From Brasenia schreberi (lineage: Eukaryota; Streptophyta; Magnoliopsida; Nymphaeales; Cabombaceae): 64,000 bases of DNA. The notes beneath the pieces are model-generated. The model was not told the origin of the DNA and made no database searches. It was given only the letters and a program-made list of their open reading frames with translations. The translations under genes were made by a program, and so were the position numbers. This document shows positions 49,201 to 54,754 of the stretch, one piece after another (position 1 is the first letter of the stretch; each line of letters opens with the position of its first letter). Location of the stretch: assembly GCA_036023115.1 (NCBI GenBank), contig JAYKKT010000073.1:13331001-13395000 (forward strand), written 5' to 3'.

Positions 49201-49227
49201 GACAGGGAGGCCTTCTTCCATGCTATG
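16183..49227 (-). CDS. SUVH4: SUVH4/KRYPTONITE-like histone H3K9 methyltransferase, 3' half, nine exons
   Basis: Nine minus-strand exons (49129-49227, 44792-44890, 42829-42878, 42632-42720, 42257-42416, 28421-28526, 28153-28335, 18504-18740, 16183-16296) join in phase without a stop into about 378 residues. They cover the end of the SRA methyl-DNA-binding domain, the pre-SET cysteines, the SET domain (GWAVRSW, NHSCEPN, ELTYDY) and the post-SET zinc site (CYCGTADC). Among SUVH proteins the wording is closest to SUVH4/KYP (for example [18 protein letters not shown]), which deposits H3K9me2 and works with CMT3 to keep non-CG DNA methylation on transposons. The gene looks functional over this part. 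The N-terminus and the first part of the SRA were not found and probably lie beyond 64000. Introns are swollen to 9.4 and 13.7 kb by insertions. Confidence 0.85.
16297..18503 (-). other. Last intron of the SUVH4-like gene
   Basis: The 2.2-kb intron lies between the donor TTCAG|GTAATT at 18503 and the acceptor at 16297. It carries no recognisable transposon protein. Its one identifiable insert is the short plastid-rRNA-like fragment at 17177-17210. A minus-strand frame at 17611-17841 and plus-strand frames at 17027-17457 have no domain. Confidence 0.6.
17177..17210 (-). other. Fragment matching plastid/bacterial-type 16S rRNA (nuclear plastid DNA relic)
   Basis: Read on the minus strand this is GCCGTAAGGTGTTGGGTTAA followed by GTCCCGCAACGAG, the highly conserved 16S rRNA block near E. 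coli position 1080-1115, in the form found in chloroplast 16S. The match stops abruptly on both sides, so only about 34 bp survive. A nuclear insertion of plastid DNA is the likeliest source. A bacterial contaminant is unlikely because the flanks are intron sequence. Confidence 0.6.
18504..18740 (-). CDS. SUVH4: SUVH4-like exon: central SET domain
   Basis: This exon of 79 codons runs from an acceptor TTGTAG|AGGCG to a donor CTTCAG|GTAATT, phase 0 at both ends. It encodes [16 protein letters not shown], then [20 protein letters not shown] and [20 protein letters not shown], ending in [11 protein letters not shown]. The NHSCEPN motif forms part of the S-adenosylmethionine and catalytic pocket of SET domains and is intact. 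Confidence 0.92.
18892..18899. repeat. 8-bp target site duplication of hAT element (left copy)
   Basis: TATCTAAC directly precedes the left end CAATGTTAGCC of the hAT element and is repeated exactly at 26578-26585, directly after its right end. Eight base pairs is the standard hAT target duplication. Confidence 0.9.
19541..19545. repeat. 5-bp target site duplication of copia element 1 (left copy)
   Basis: GTAGG lies directly left of the LTR remnant that starts at 19546 and is repeated at 24018-24022, directly right of the other LTR. Removing the element and one copy re-joins the hAT reading frame across the site, which confirms the insertion point. Confidence 0.85.
19546..19608 (-). mobile_element. 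Truncated 3' LTR of copia element 1
   Basis: About 63 bp match the 3' end of the complete LTR at 23713-23775 (ATAAACTTCATATCATTG and following). The rest of this LTR, the polypurine tract and the end of RNase H are missing. The LTR piece is joined directly to the RNase H codons LYCDNK at about 19609-19630. Confidence 0.8.
19609..23261 (-). pseudogene. Copia element 1 gag-pol polyprotein, broken
   Basis: Gag starts at ATG 23261 ([13 protein letters not shown]) and stays open to 21642 through the UBN2-type gag, a CCHC knuckle ([19 protein letters not shown]) and the protease ([11 protein letters not shown]). Integrase lies at about 21750-21230 ([21 protein letters not shown]). Its third catalytic residue is changed: the usual AERKNRH reads AGRKNRH. 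Reverse transcriptase lies at about 20840-20290 ([29 protein letters not shown]) and is interrupted by a frameshift near 20560. RNase H is decayed and ends at CDNK, fused to LTR sequence. The copy cannot make a working polyprotein. Confidence 0.85.
23701..23712 (-). other. Primer binding site of copia element 1
   Basis: Minus strand TGGTATCAGACG is complementary to the 3' end of initiator methionine tRNA, the usual primer of plant copia elements. It lies immediately after the LTR. Confidence 0.85.
23713..24017 (-). mobile_element. 5' LTR of copia element 1 (about 305 bp)
   Basis: It is bounded by the primer binding site on one side and the target duplication GTAGG (24018-24022) on the other. 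Its 3' part matches the remnant at 19546-19608. Confidence 0.85.
26578..26585. repeat. 8-bp target site duplication of hAT element (right copy)
   Basis: TATCTAAC, identical to 18892-18899, follows the hAT right end ...CAACACTG. Confidence 0.9.
26586..28152 (-). other. Remaining part of the 9.4-kb SUVH4-like intron
   Basis: No transposon proteins are seen. At 27125-27260 is a GC-rich patch (GATGGCAATGGG, CCCACCCCGCCC, CACCCATGCGG) of a kind common as short dispersed plant repeats. A plus-strand frame at 27411-27653 (80 codons, ending before a GTAAGTACC donor-like site) has no recognisable domain and is not called as a gene. Confidence 0.5.
28153..28335 (-). CDS. SUVH4: SUVH4-like exon: start of SET domain
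   Basis: This exon of 61 codons lies between the acceptor TCTAACAG|GTTTTTC and the donor CGACAG|GTGAGA. It encodes [20 protein letters not shown], then [15 protein letters not shown] and [18 protein letters not shown]. The GWAVRSW motif starts the SET domain and binds the cofactor. A run of seven A residues at the PKKG codons is in frame, so no frameshift is present. Confidence 0.92.
28421..28526 (-). CDS. SUVH4: SUVH4-like exon: end of pre-SET
   Basis: The exon of 106 nt starts after CCCAG with the last base of an Arg codon shared with the exon at 42257-42416, and ends GAG|GTATCC. It encodes [20 protein letters not shown] then [15 protein letters not shown]. The CGPNCGCG...C cysteines belong to the pre-SET zinc cluster. 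Both junctions are in phase. Confidence 0.92.
28527..29067 (-). other. Intron sequence between exon 28421-28526 and the LINE cluster
   Basis: No coding feature. Around 28725-28850 are CGATATGATAATATCAT and TATCAGTGTATCGC-type words that resemble the subterminal repeats of the hAT family at 18900, possibly a decayed non-autonomous copy. Confidence 0.4.
29068..29085. repeat. Target site duplication of RTE LINE copy 2 (left copy)
   Basis: TATTTATTTATTCAATAA directly precedes the LINE 5' end at 29086 and is repeated exactly at 34210-34227 after its TTG tail. A further upstream near-copy at 29046-29063 makes a short local tandem. Confidence 0.8.
29198..31060 (-). mobile_element. 5'-truncated RTE-type LINE copy 1, minus strand, inserted into LINE copy 2
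   Basis: It begins at 29203 with (CAA)n, the complement of the TTG tail, and reads on the minus strand to 31060, where the copy is cut inside the linker between endonuclease and reverse transcriptase. The words TAACAT at 29192-29197 and at 31055-31060 flank it and may be a short target duplication or junction microhomology. Reverse transcriptase fragments are readable at 31024-30446, 30446-30219 and 30212-29931 ([13 protein letters not shown]), followed by the C-terminal part at 29955-29446 ([18 protein letters not shown]). Confidence 0.85.
29446..31024 (-). pseudogene. Reverse transcriptase region of LINE copy 1
   Basis: Frames at 31024-30446 ([20 protein letters not shown]), 30446-30219 ([19 protein letters not shown]), 30212-29931 ([17 protein letters not shown] active site) and 29955-29446 follow the order of RTE reverse transcriptase plus C-terminal domain, with frame changes between them. 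The endonuclease is absent because the copy is 5'-truncated. Confidence 0.8.
31350..34170 (+). pseudogene. Endonuclease-reverse transcriptase of LINE copy 2, broken
   Basis: The endonuclease starts near 31340 (an IGSWNI-like start is damaged). The block at 31602-31802 keeps the catalytic-type GGDLNGHVG. The linker lies at 32058-32378, the reverse transcriptase at 32428-33625 ([30 protein letters not shown]) and the C-terminal domain at 33947-34180. At least seven stops or frameshifts separate these. Such proteins are often annotated in plants as craniofacial-development-protein-2-like, which is a naming artefact. Confidence 0.8.
34210..34227. repeat. Target site duplication of RTE LINE copy 2 (right copy)
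   Basis: TATTTATTTATTCAATAA follows the (TTG)n tail and equals 29068-29085. Confidence 0.8.
34228..35004. other. Intron sequence with an AACCG/CGGTT-rich patch
   Basis: At 34575-34790 the words CGGTT, AACCGAA and GTTCAGTTCGG recur in both orientations, like the patches at 6300-6560, 8460-8640 and 42020-42180. It may be a short non-autonomous element, but no termini were fixed. Otherwise nothing is recognised. Confidence 0.4.
35005..35205 (-). mobile_element. 3' LTR of copia element 2
   Basis: The LTR (minus strand start TGTTGAGGAGGAGTTATAGG) aligns with the interrupted LTR at about 40690-41845, sharing AGAAATGCAATAACCA, TTTCTTATTTTCTTCATT and the CCTATAACTCCT end. The polypurine tract GAGGGAGAG lies at plus 35206-35214, directly next to it. 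The low-coordinate boundary is approximate. Confidence 0.7.
35242..40311 (-). pseudogene. Copia element 2 gag-pol remains
   Basis: Recognisable islands are RNase H (35511-35242), reverse transcriptase pieces (36660-35600), GAG-pre-integrase (38939-38718), a protease-like segment (39270-39022) and gag near 39350-40311. Each is short and separated by stops, and the reverse transcriptase region is split by the inserted element at 36676-37805. Confidence 0.65.
36676..37805. mobile_element. hAT-like non-autonomous element (about 1.1 kb) inside copia element 2
   Basis: The left end AAATATTATAAAAATCGTATCG and the reverse complement of the right end (TAATGTTGTAAAGATTGTATC...) form an imperfect terminal inverted repeat. 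The interior near both ends is rich in CGTATCG and GATACG words like those at the ends of the hAT element at 18900. The flanks GACAACAG (36668-36675) and GGCAATAG (37806-37813) match at 6 of 8 positions, as an aged 8-bp duplication would. No transposase is encoded. Confidence 0.65.
40325..40684. repeat. Tandem duplication of the leader next to the copia element 2 primer site
   Basis: Two diverged copies, about 40325-40530 and 40535-40684, share AAGAAAAA, a GATTCAAAGAAT/GACTCGAAGAAT block, CACCACACACTCAAGA and GAGGGATTCATG/TTAGGGATTCATG. The first copy ends in a readable primer site GCTCTGATACCA; the second ends in a degraded form (GCCCTAATAATA) right before the LTR. Confidence 0.6.
40827..41793 (+). 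mobile_element. 5'-truncated RTE LINE copy 4 inside the copia element 2 LTR
   Basis: It starts within the reverse transcriptase (AGACATGTATGATGTGC) and ends CCGACCCCGTCTAGTATGGG, AAAAGGCTTAG and TTGTTGTTG at about 41793. The open block 41370-41765 encodes the C-terminal region ([34 protein letters not shown]) without a stop. The upstream FADD region (about 41000) is disrupted by stops. The LTR sequence resumes right after the tail. Confidence 0.8.
41846..42256 (-). other. Intron sequence next to the pre-SET exon
   Basis: Nothing coding. A CGGTT/AACCGA-type patch lies at 42020-42180. Confidence 0.45.
42257..42416 (-). CDS. SUVH4: SUVH4-like exon: pre-SET zinc cluster
   Basis: The exon of 160 nt runs from the acceptor GGACAG|GTTACC to the donor GGTCG|GTAAGT. 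It reads [20 protein letters not shown] then [20 protein letters not shown] and [12 protein letters not shown]. The CxC...C...CxC cysteines bind zinc in the pre-SET domain. The split Gly and Arg codons at its ends match the neighbours. Confidence 0.92.
42632..42720 (-). CDS. SUVH4: SUVH4-like exon: between SRA and pre-SET, probable GC donor
   Basis: The exon begins after TTCGGAAG with the last base of a Gly codon and encodes [20 protein letters not shown] then VDDPPFPPG. The 3' end can be set at GTG|GCAAGT (GC donor, boundary 42632) or CTG|GTGGCA (GT donor, boundary 42635). Both keep the frame and differ by one Gly. The GC site matches the donor consensus far better. Confidence 0.85.
42829..42878 (-). 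CDS. SUVH4: SUVH4-like small exon after the SRA domain
   Basis: The exon of 50 nt lies between CATCAG|GTTCAT and CGTGG|GTATTG. It encodes [17 protein letters not shown], which continues with LVC in the next exon. Phase 0 at the start, phase 2 at the end. Confidence 0.85.
42879..43146 (-). other. Intron sequence
   Basis: No feature seen between the exon at 42829-42878 and the LTR cluster starting at 43147. Confidence 0.5.
43147..43450 (-). mobile_element. LTR A, minus strand, with polypurine tract
   Basis: This is a 304-bp LTR whose minus-strand 5' end is TGTTAGAGATTG and whose 3' end is TTTGCA, thus TG...CA. On its 5' side lies a polypurine tract, minus GAGGGAGAG at plus 43451-43459. So it is the 3' LTR of a lost minus-strand element. 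The sequence resembles the LTR of copia element 1 (CCTCTAATCTGCC block). Confidence 0.8.
43451..43502. repeat. Palindromic junction of two polypurine tracts
   Basis: The 52 bp read CTCTCCCTCAAGTTGGGTG, a 12-bp centre, then TTCACCCAACTTGATGGAGAG: an inverted repeat of the internal end of the same element. It joins LTR A and LTR B back to back. Confidence 0.85.
43503..43720 (+). mobile_element. LTR B, plus strand, 3'-truncated
   Basis: It begins TGTTAGAGATTGTTTG after a purine tract and matches LTR A in inverse orientation. It breaks off after GTAGGGTGCA, where GAG and a new LTR start follow. Confidence 0.8.
43724..44017 (+). mobile_element. LTR C, plus strand, complete
   Basis: It runs from TGTTAGAGATTG to ATTTGCA, 294 bp, in the same orientation as LTR B and inverted to LTR A. 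The 5-bp flanks of the whole cluster (43142-43146 and 44018-44022) do not match. Confidence 0.8.
44018..44791 (-). other. Intron sequence
   Basis: No domain-bearing frame and no defined element between LTR C and the exon at 44792. Confidence 0.5.
44792..44890 (-). CDS. SUVH4: SUVH4-like exon: end of SRA domain
   Basis: The exon of 99 nt (33 codons) lies after AAGTGCAG and ends CTG|GTTGGT. It encodes [20 protein letters not shown] then [25 protein letters not shown]...GQP is the conserved end of the SRA domain that recognises methylated DNA. Phase 0 at both ends. Confidence 0.88.
45003..48172 (-). mobile_element. RTE-type LINE copy 3, minus strand, nearly full length
   Basis: It begins with (CAA)n and the 3' terminal block (plus 45003-45050) and runs to about 48172 in the 5' untranslated region (TTTTATAACATGGAT block at about 48113-48128). 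It has a GC-richer 5' leader (47860-48110), endonuclease, reverse transcriptase and C-terminal domain. It is the best preserved of the four large copies and sits in the SUVH4-like intron at 44891-49128. No convincing target duplication was found. Confidence 0.85.
45030..47860 (-). pseudogene. Endonuclease-reverse transcriptase of LINE copy 3, few breaks
   Basis: The endonuclease starts near 47855 ([14 protein letters not shown]) with a frame break before 47581. From 47581 to 45896 a single 561-codon frame holds the rest of the endonuclease, the linker and the N-terminal half of reverse transcriptase ([35 protein letters not shown]). The metal-binding Asp of GGDLNGHVG is changed to Tyr (GGYLNGHVG). 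About 34 bp are lost near 45901 relative to copy 1. The [10 protein letters not shown] active site follows in the frame at 45849-45637, then 45633-45385 and 45410-45030. Confidence 0.8.
48173..49128 (-). other. Intron sequence
   Basis: Between LINE copy 3 and the SRA exon at 49129 no coding feature or defined repeat is seen. Confidence 0.5.
49129..49227 (-). CDS. SUVH4: SUVH4-like exon: SRA domain
   Basis: The exon of 33 codons lies between TTTTTGCAG|CATAGC and TATAGG|GTAAAC. It encodes [20 protein letters not shown] then [21 protein letters not shown] and YTYDGLY are hallmark SRA motifs. This is the most upstream exon found; the earlier SRA part (the GxxxG...HxHW region) is not visible in 49228-64000. 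Confidence 0.88.
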
Positions 49228-49624
49228 CTGCAAAAAGATGACACCATAGGCTGGTTTCTCATAGCTTCATATCATCAAAGCGAGTTTGATAAAATACGCA
49301 CAAGAATGAAGAAAGGAACAAAACATATGCAAGAAGAGCCATCAAGACAGATGTGGGTATATCAAAGAACAAAGTTACAACTCTCATAAAAAATAAAGCA
49401 CAGGCTTCACTTGCCAAAATTTGAAAAGATCTCAAGTAATACTCATTTGATGTAAATATTCCTCATTCTACAATCTTTCATAAATTTAATCAAGATATAT
49501 GATAGATTCATTAGTCTTAACTATTATGAGCAAACATGCAGGTATTTGTCATCCAAGTGTACTACATAGATAGAATGCAAGAGCTTTCAAAACCCTTTTT
49601 GGTACCAAGTCTAAACTTTAGCTG

Positions 49625-49890
49625 ATTTCTTCCATTAGTCACTCATTTATGCGTTTAGATTCTGCTCATAAAATTTGGAAAGCTATTGAGGATACATACT
49701 TTAGGAGGAAAAACATTGTGAAAAAATATGAAATTACAGATGGAATTAGAAAGTGTAAACAGGGACATCGTCTTGTGAGTGAATATTATAATGAATTATG
49801 TGTCCTATGGAAAGAATTAGGGTATTATTCACCAACTGAGAGTAAAACATGCACTAAAGGGAAGATTCAGAAGCATAAGAAACTATGTTA
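49625..49890 (+). pseudogene. Copia gag fragment
   Basis: The plus-strand frame reads LDSAHKIWKAIEDTYFRRKN then IRKCKQGHRLVSEYYNELCV, the UBN2-type copia gag, also present as [16 protein letters not shown] in copia element 1. No LTR or pol accompanies it. It ends where the palindromic repeats of hAT element 2 begin. Confidence 0.75.
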
Positions 49891-49892
49891 TT

Positions 49893-52800
49893 AATAACGC
49901 GCTATAGCGGCCGCTATAGCGGGTAGCCCTTAGCGGGTGACCCGCCAAAGTGATATTAGCGTATCAAACAACGCTATAGTGGGCCGCTATAGCGATCTGC
50001 TATGGCGCTGTAAGCGGACGCAGTCGAATCATATTCGGGTCGATCCAGATCGACCCGACCCGACCTGACCCAAATGATATAAAAGGACAAACGAGGGTTT
50101 CTCGTTTGTCCCTGACCCTGCATCTCTCGCCTCTCCCTCTCCATCCTCTCTGGGCCGCTCCCTCCTGTCGCCGCCACCGCCTCCAGTCCAAGTACGCCTC
50201 TCCCTCTCCCTCTCCCTCTCCAGGCTGCTCCCGTCTATCGTTGTCACCGCCTCTAGTCCAGGTATACCTCTCCCTCTGCCGCCACCATCTCTCGTTGTCC
50301 CGCCCAGGTGAGTTGTGTTGCATTTCGTGATGATTTGCTGTGTGATTATTTGAATTTCTTGGATATGTCTCCATGTGGATAATGAATGAATAAACAGAAC
50401 TTTCCATAAGTGTTCTTGGTTGTGCAAATGCGATTTCCCCCCTTTTTCTGTACTATCTATATGATAATATGATGACAAATGCAGAATGCCGCAAGAGCAG
50501 CATTTTCTTGAGAAGGCTTCTTGCGAGAAGCCACTGGATTCACGAGAAAATCTAAGGTGTCTCTCGATGAATTATCAATAATTAGCATGAGAATGAGAAC
50601 CCTTGATGCTAATAATACCTCCCATCTTCTACCTGCCACCCCCCTCACTGATTCATTTCCACGGTTCTCAGAAATTATGGCATTGATGCCTAATTGTTAC
50701 ATTTTAGTACCTGTCTCAAATTGGAGTTCCCGCATTAGCAGGGACATCTAAACAGAAAATTTTAAGGTTTGAGAATTGAATTGTCATTTCTAAAGAGACT
50801 TAGAAGAAAATTTAAACTAGAATGTCACATTAATTCTCTTCTCCTCAATTTCGCTCCAACTTTAACATGCCATACTTGAAAATTGAGAAGTATCTGGAAG
50901 AAGCATAGCTTAATTTGTTACTATTTAATGTTCTATTTCTTGTATAAGGTTGGAAAACTGAAGTTGAGTCGTTATTCTTATTTTTTGTAGTGAGTATGGA
51001 ATCATCAACAAGTGCAGTTGCTTGTTCTCAAAGTGGCAGTGGCAGTGGTAGTTGTGGCACAGAGACTAGTAAAACAACTAATCCAGCATACAACTATAGA
51101 CCCCCAGCTTCTAAGGATCCAGGATGGAATTGGGGTTAGACAAAATGTAGGACGGATAATATGTCAGTATTTTGTACATTATGTGATCATATTTCTACCA
51201 GTGGAATAACAATATACAAGGACCATTTAATGGGAAGAAGCAGAAATATAGCAGCTTGTAAGAATGCAACTGAAGAAATAAAGAAAACAATTTATGATTA
51301 TGTACACAGTACATCTAAGAAGAAGGCCAAAAAGATTTCATTTCCATATCAAGGAGAACTTTCTAGTATGCAAGGTAACATAGTAACAGACACCCAATGT
51401 TCATCATCTTCATTATTATTTGGCTCATGACCACCGATTCCGGAGGGACCCATGGATTCATTTGTGCGTTCATCACCAGACTCACTACACCTACGACAAG
51501 CTACATTGGAAAATCGATATAAGAAAGAAGAAAGAGAACAAGTATGCATATCCATTAGCAGGTGGATGTATCAAAATGGAATCACTTATAATGTTGTGAG
51601 ATCCCCTAGCTTTCAAGCGATGGTAAGTGATATAGGGCAGTTTGGACCTAGAATGAAGGCTCTATCATACCATGAAGTAAGGGAAACATTCTTGGAGAAT
51701 GAAGTGGGAAGAGTAAGAGAATTTACAAATGGATTTAGAAAACATTGGGCTACATATGGATATTCTATTATGTCAGATGGATGGACAGATAGAAAACAAA
51801 GAACACTGATAAATTTTTTAGTGCATTGTCCTCAAAATACAATTTTTCTTAAGTCTATTGATGCATCCCATGAAGTAAAGGATACAAATAAATTGTATAC
51901 ATTGTTAAAAGAAGTGATCTTAGAGGTTGGATAGAAGAATGTTGTGCAGGTCATTACAGATAATGCAACAAATTATGTTCCAGCTGGTAGAATGTTATGG
52001 TTGAATTTAATCATTTGTTTTGGACACCATGTGCTGCACACTGTATAGATTTGATGCTTGTAGATATTGGAGAGACAAAAAAACTAAAAGGCATCTTCAG
52101 TAGGGCAAAGAAATTAGTGACATTTATACGATGAGACATTTTACAGGAGAAAAAGACATATATAGACCGACTGTGACCCGTTTTGCTACTAGATTCTTAA
52201 CTCTGGATAGCTTGTGGCAACCAAAAGAAGCTCTAAGGTCGATGGTTATTTTTTAACAATGAGAGAAATGCCCTTTATTAGATAGTATTGAAGGAAAGCA
52301 ATCTAAGGCAATAATTTTGCAACTTAGATTTTGGAAGGGCATTAGTTTTTCACTTAGAGCAATAGGTCCTTTGGTAGATGTTTTACGTATGGTCGACAGT
52401 GATAAGAAACCAGCCATGGGCTACATCTATGAGAAGATGGATCGTGTAAATAAACAAATAAAAGTACATAAATATTTCAATTTTATGTGTTATTTGTTAA
52501 CCTTTACTTATTAATCTAATAATCTTATAAATTAATGTTATTTTAAGTTCTTGTTTTATAGGTCAATATGAAAACAAAGAAGAGCAGTATGCTTTTATTT
52601 GGGAGATCATAGACAAAAGATGGGACAGACAAACGCATAAGCCGTTACATGTTGGTGCATTGTATCTGAATCCAAGGTTGTATTTTGATTATGATGGGAT
52701 AGAATCTAATGTTGATATTAAAGGTGGTTTTTTCAAGTTATAGGTATACTTGTACGAAGTAAGGAAGAACAACAACAAATCACTCAACAACTTATAAGTT

Positions 52801-53600
52801 ATCGAAGTGCAACAAGTGGTTTTGGACTAAAATTAGCTATAAGTTCGAGAAAAGCATATGCACCAGGTAATTACTTCAAGCAACTTTGCTTTCTTAGTTA
52901 TTTCATTATTAAGATATGATATAGGGTTTTTAAATATGATTAATTTATTATTTACACATGATTTTTAACTTTTTGTAATAGCCGAATGGTGGATGACCTT
53001 TGGTTATGGATGCCTTGAATTGCAAAATTTTGCTATATGAGTTTTGAGCCTTACTTTTAGTGCTATCCCATGTGAGCGCAACTGGAGTACCTTTGAAATG
53101 GTAAGAAATTAAGAATTATGCTTTTTATTTACACTATAATTAAATGAAAGTTTTTTTATTGAGTTAACAGCTTACCTAAATTCTTTCTCTTATTTTAGAT
53201 TCATACGAAAAAAAGGGATAGATTATTGCATCAAAAGCTTAACGATTTTGCTTTTGTGCAATATAACGAAAAGCTAAGAAGAAGGTACGAAGAGAGGAAA
53301 TCTAATGGAGCAAATTTTGACCCCATCATGTTGGCATCGGTTAAAAATCACGATGAATATCCTATCGATGATGAATTCGTTGGTGACGATGATTCCCTTA
53401 CATGGTGAAATATTGATATGGTATCCGAAACATTAAGAGTGGGTGCAGTTTATATAAGGTCAAGGACACGAAAGCGACAAAGAAGGAAAAGCAAAGGGAA
53501 GATAAAATGCCTATGGAAGATGAAGATGAATAATTTAATTTTCAATAAACAGAAGAAGAAGAAGAGGAAATAGAAGAATACGGATCTTTTTCTTAAAATG
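49893..53600 (+). mobile_element. hAT element 2 (DUF659 type), right end not fixed
   Basis: The left part (49893-50012) is packed with CGCTATAGCG-type motifs, including a perfect 22-bp palindrome at 49900-49921, as expected of hAT subterminal repeats. A TATA-like ATATAAAAGG lies near 50078, followed by a CT-rich leader, a donor CCAG|GTGAGT near 50310 and an acceptor TTTTTTGTAG at 50990, so a 5' untranslated intron is likely. The transposase region follows. I could not find the matching right terminus or a target duplication, so the end is approximate. Confidence 0.6.
50996..53408 (+). pseudogene. hAT transposase pseudogene with BED finger, DUF659 and dimerisation domain
   Basis: The ATG at 50996 opens MESSTSAVACSQSGSGS and stops at about 51137. 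The BED finger follows at 51161-51290 (CTLCDHISTSGITIYKDHL). DUF659 is open at 51452-51934 and contains YGYSIMSDGWTDRKQRTLIN. Next come an ITDNATNYV block (about 51950-51980), a TPCAAHCIDLMLVDIGE block (about 52020-52070) and the C-terminal dimerisation region (PCERNW near 53068 and 53226-53408 HQKLNDFAFVQYNEKLRRRY). Possible introns lie near 52455-52560, 52866-52980 and 53103-53198. Several in-frame stops remain, so it is probably dead. Confidence 0.75.
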
Positions 53601-53946
53601 AGTAAACATGACCTAAACAATTAAGTGTGATTGTAAATTTGTAATTGAATTTTGATAGATGTTATGTACTTTTTGAATTAGCTTATTGGCATTTATGTAC
53701 TTTTGATGGATGTTATGTACAAATTTTAAAGATGTTTTCTAAGGCTACTTTCCCTGCTTTATTGCAAATTGTTGTTCAATGAAATTGTCATTGTCTTTGA
53801 TTAGTGGGTAAGTAATGATCAAAATAATGATCGTGTTGTTTATAAACTGATGTCACATTCATTATCTTATGTTATAGGTGAATCGGTGATCATTGAGTGG
53901 ACATGGTTAATATATTTTGGGTAAATTCTGGGCCAACACAAGGCGA
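53601..53946. other. Unassigned sequence after hAT element 2
   Basis: No gene. It may include the right end of hAT element 2. Confidence 0.4.
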
Positions 53947-54065
53947 ATTAGCTCTTGATGTTATCTTAAGGGGATGTGAAAAATAAGGGTGATGCTCAAG
54001 TAGCAAGCAACCCTCAAAGCATTACCCTTATTTTTCATGGCCCCTTTCTGACATCAAGAGCTAAT
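53947..54065. repeat. Near-perfect foldback (hairpin) of about 119 bp
   Basis: The left arm starts ATTAGCTCTTGATGT and continues with AAGGGGATGTGAAAAATAAG; the right arm read in reverse complement gives ATTAGCTCTTGATGTCAG and AAAGGGGCCATGAAAAATAAG. Arms of about 49 and 47 bp differ by a few substitutions and a 2-bp gap; the loop is about 20 bp. No coding. It is compatible with a miniature foldback element or a small-RNA precursor. Confidence 0.85.
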
Positions 54066-54754
54066 ATTGTTTAAAGTTTACAACGTGCTGGTGATAATGA
54101 TATGTTTACTTCCTTTCCTTCCATAGAAGTACTTTGCTTAATAAGGAGTAAAATGCTGCGAAGTCTGACTTTATATATGAACTTTAGTTACTGCAGTTTG
54201 CAGATGATAACCTCCTCACCTTATCAAAATATTCTTGACATCTAATTCTGAACTTCTTTGCAGCTTATCCATCTCTTTTGGCTTTTATAGGAAAAGAAGT
54301 GCGACGACATATATGTCTATATGAAACATAATTTTGTTTATGTAAGACTCATTTACTCAAACATTGCTTGATCCAGGAGTGTGATGGCATGTCTGCACAG
54401 TACTTTGTGGCAAGCTGGTATTTGCTTGATCATCAATTGGCTGCTTTCATAAAGAGAGTTTAATTAAATACTTTTAGTCATCGTAAAATTCTTTGAGAAG
54501 TTCTTTGGTTTGTAACATTTTAAGTGCATCGATTCTTGTAGAGCAACTGTTGGTTTAAATAAACGTTTTTTGTTCGACTTTGGACAGGCAAGAGAGTCTT
54601 TTTTGTCAGACCACAACTATTTCCAATTTGGATGCTCACACTAATCCAGATGGCAGGTATGTTTTAGTATACAAGTTTGGCAAATGATATGTACAAATAC
54701 GCCATCATGCACATGCAAGACTGTTGGTAGGTGCTTGATTAGTTGTTGTAGGTG
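54066..54754. other. Unassigned sequence before the endogenous virus
   Basis: No coding feature or recognised repeat. The exact left junction of the viral integrant could not be placed; virus-like coding begins by about 54755. Confidence 0.4.

Noticed and set aside
50106..50407. Overlapping ORFs in the CT-rich block as proteins
   Set aside because: They are low-complexity frames caused by CTCTCC and GAGAGG repeats in the probable 5' leader of hAT element 2.
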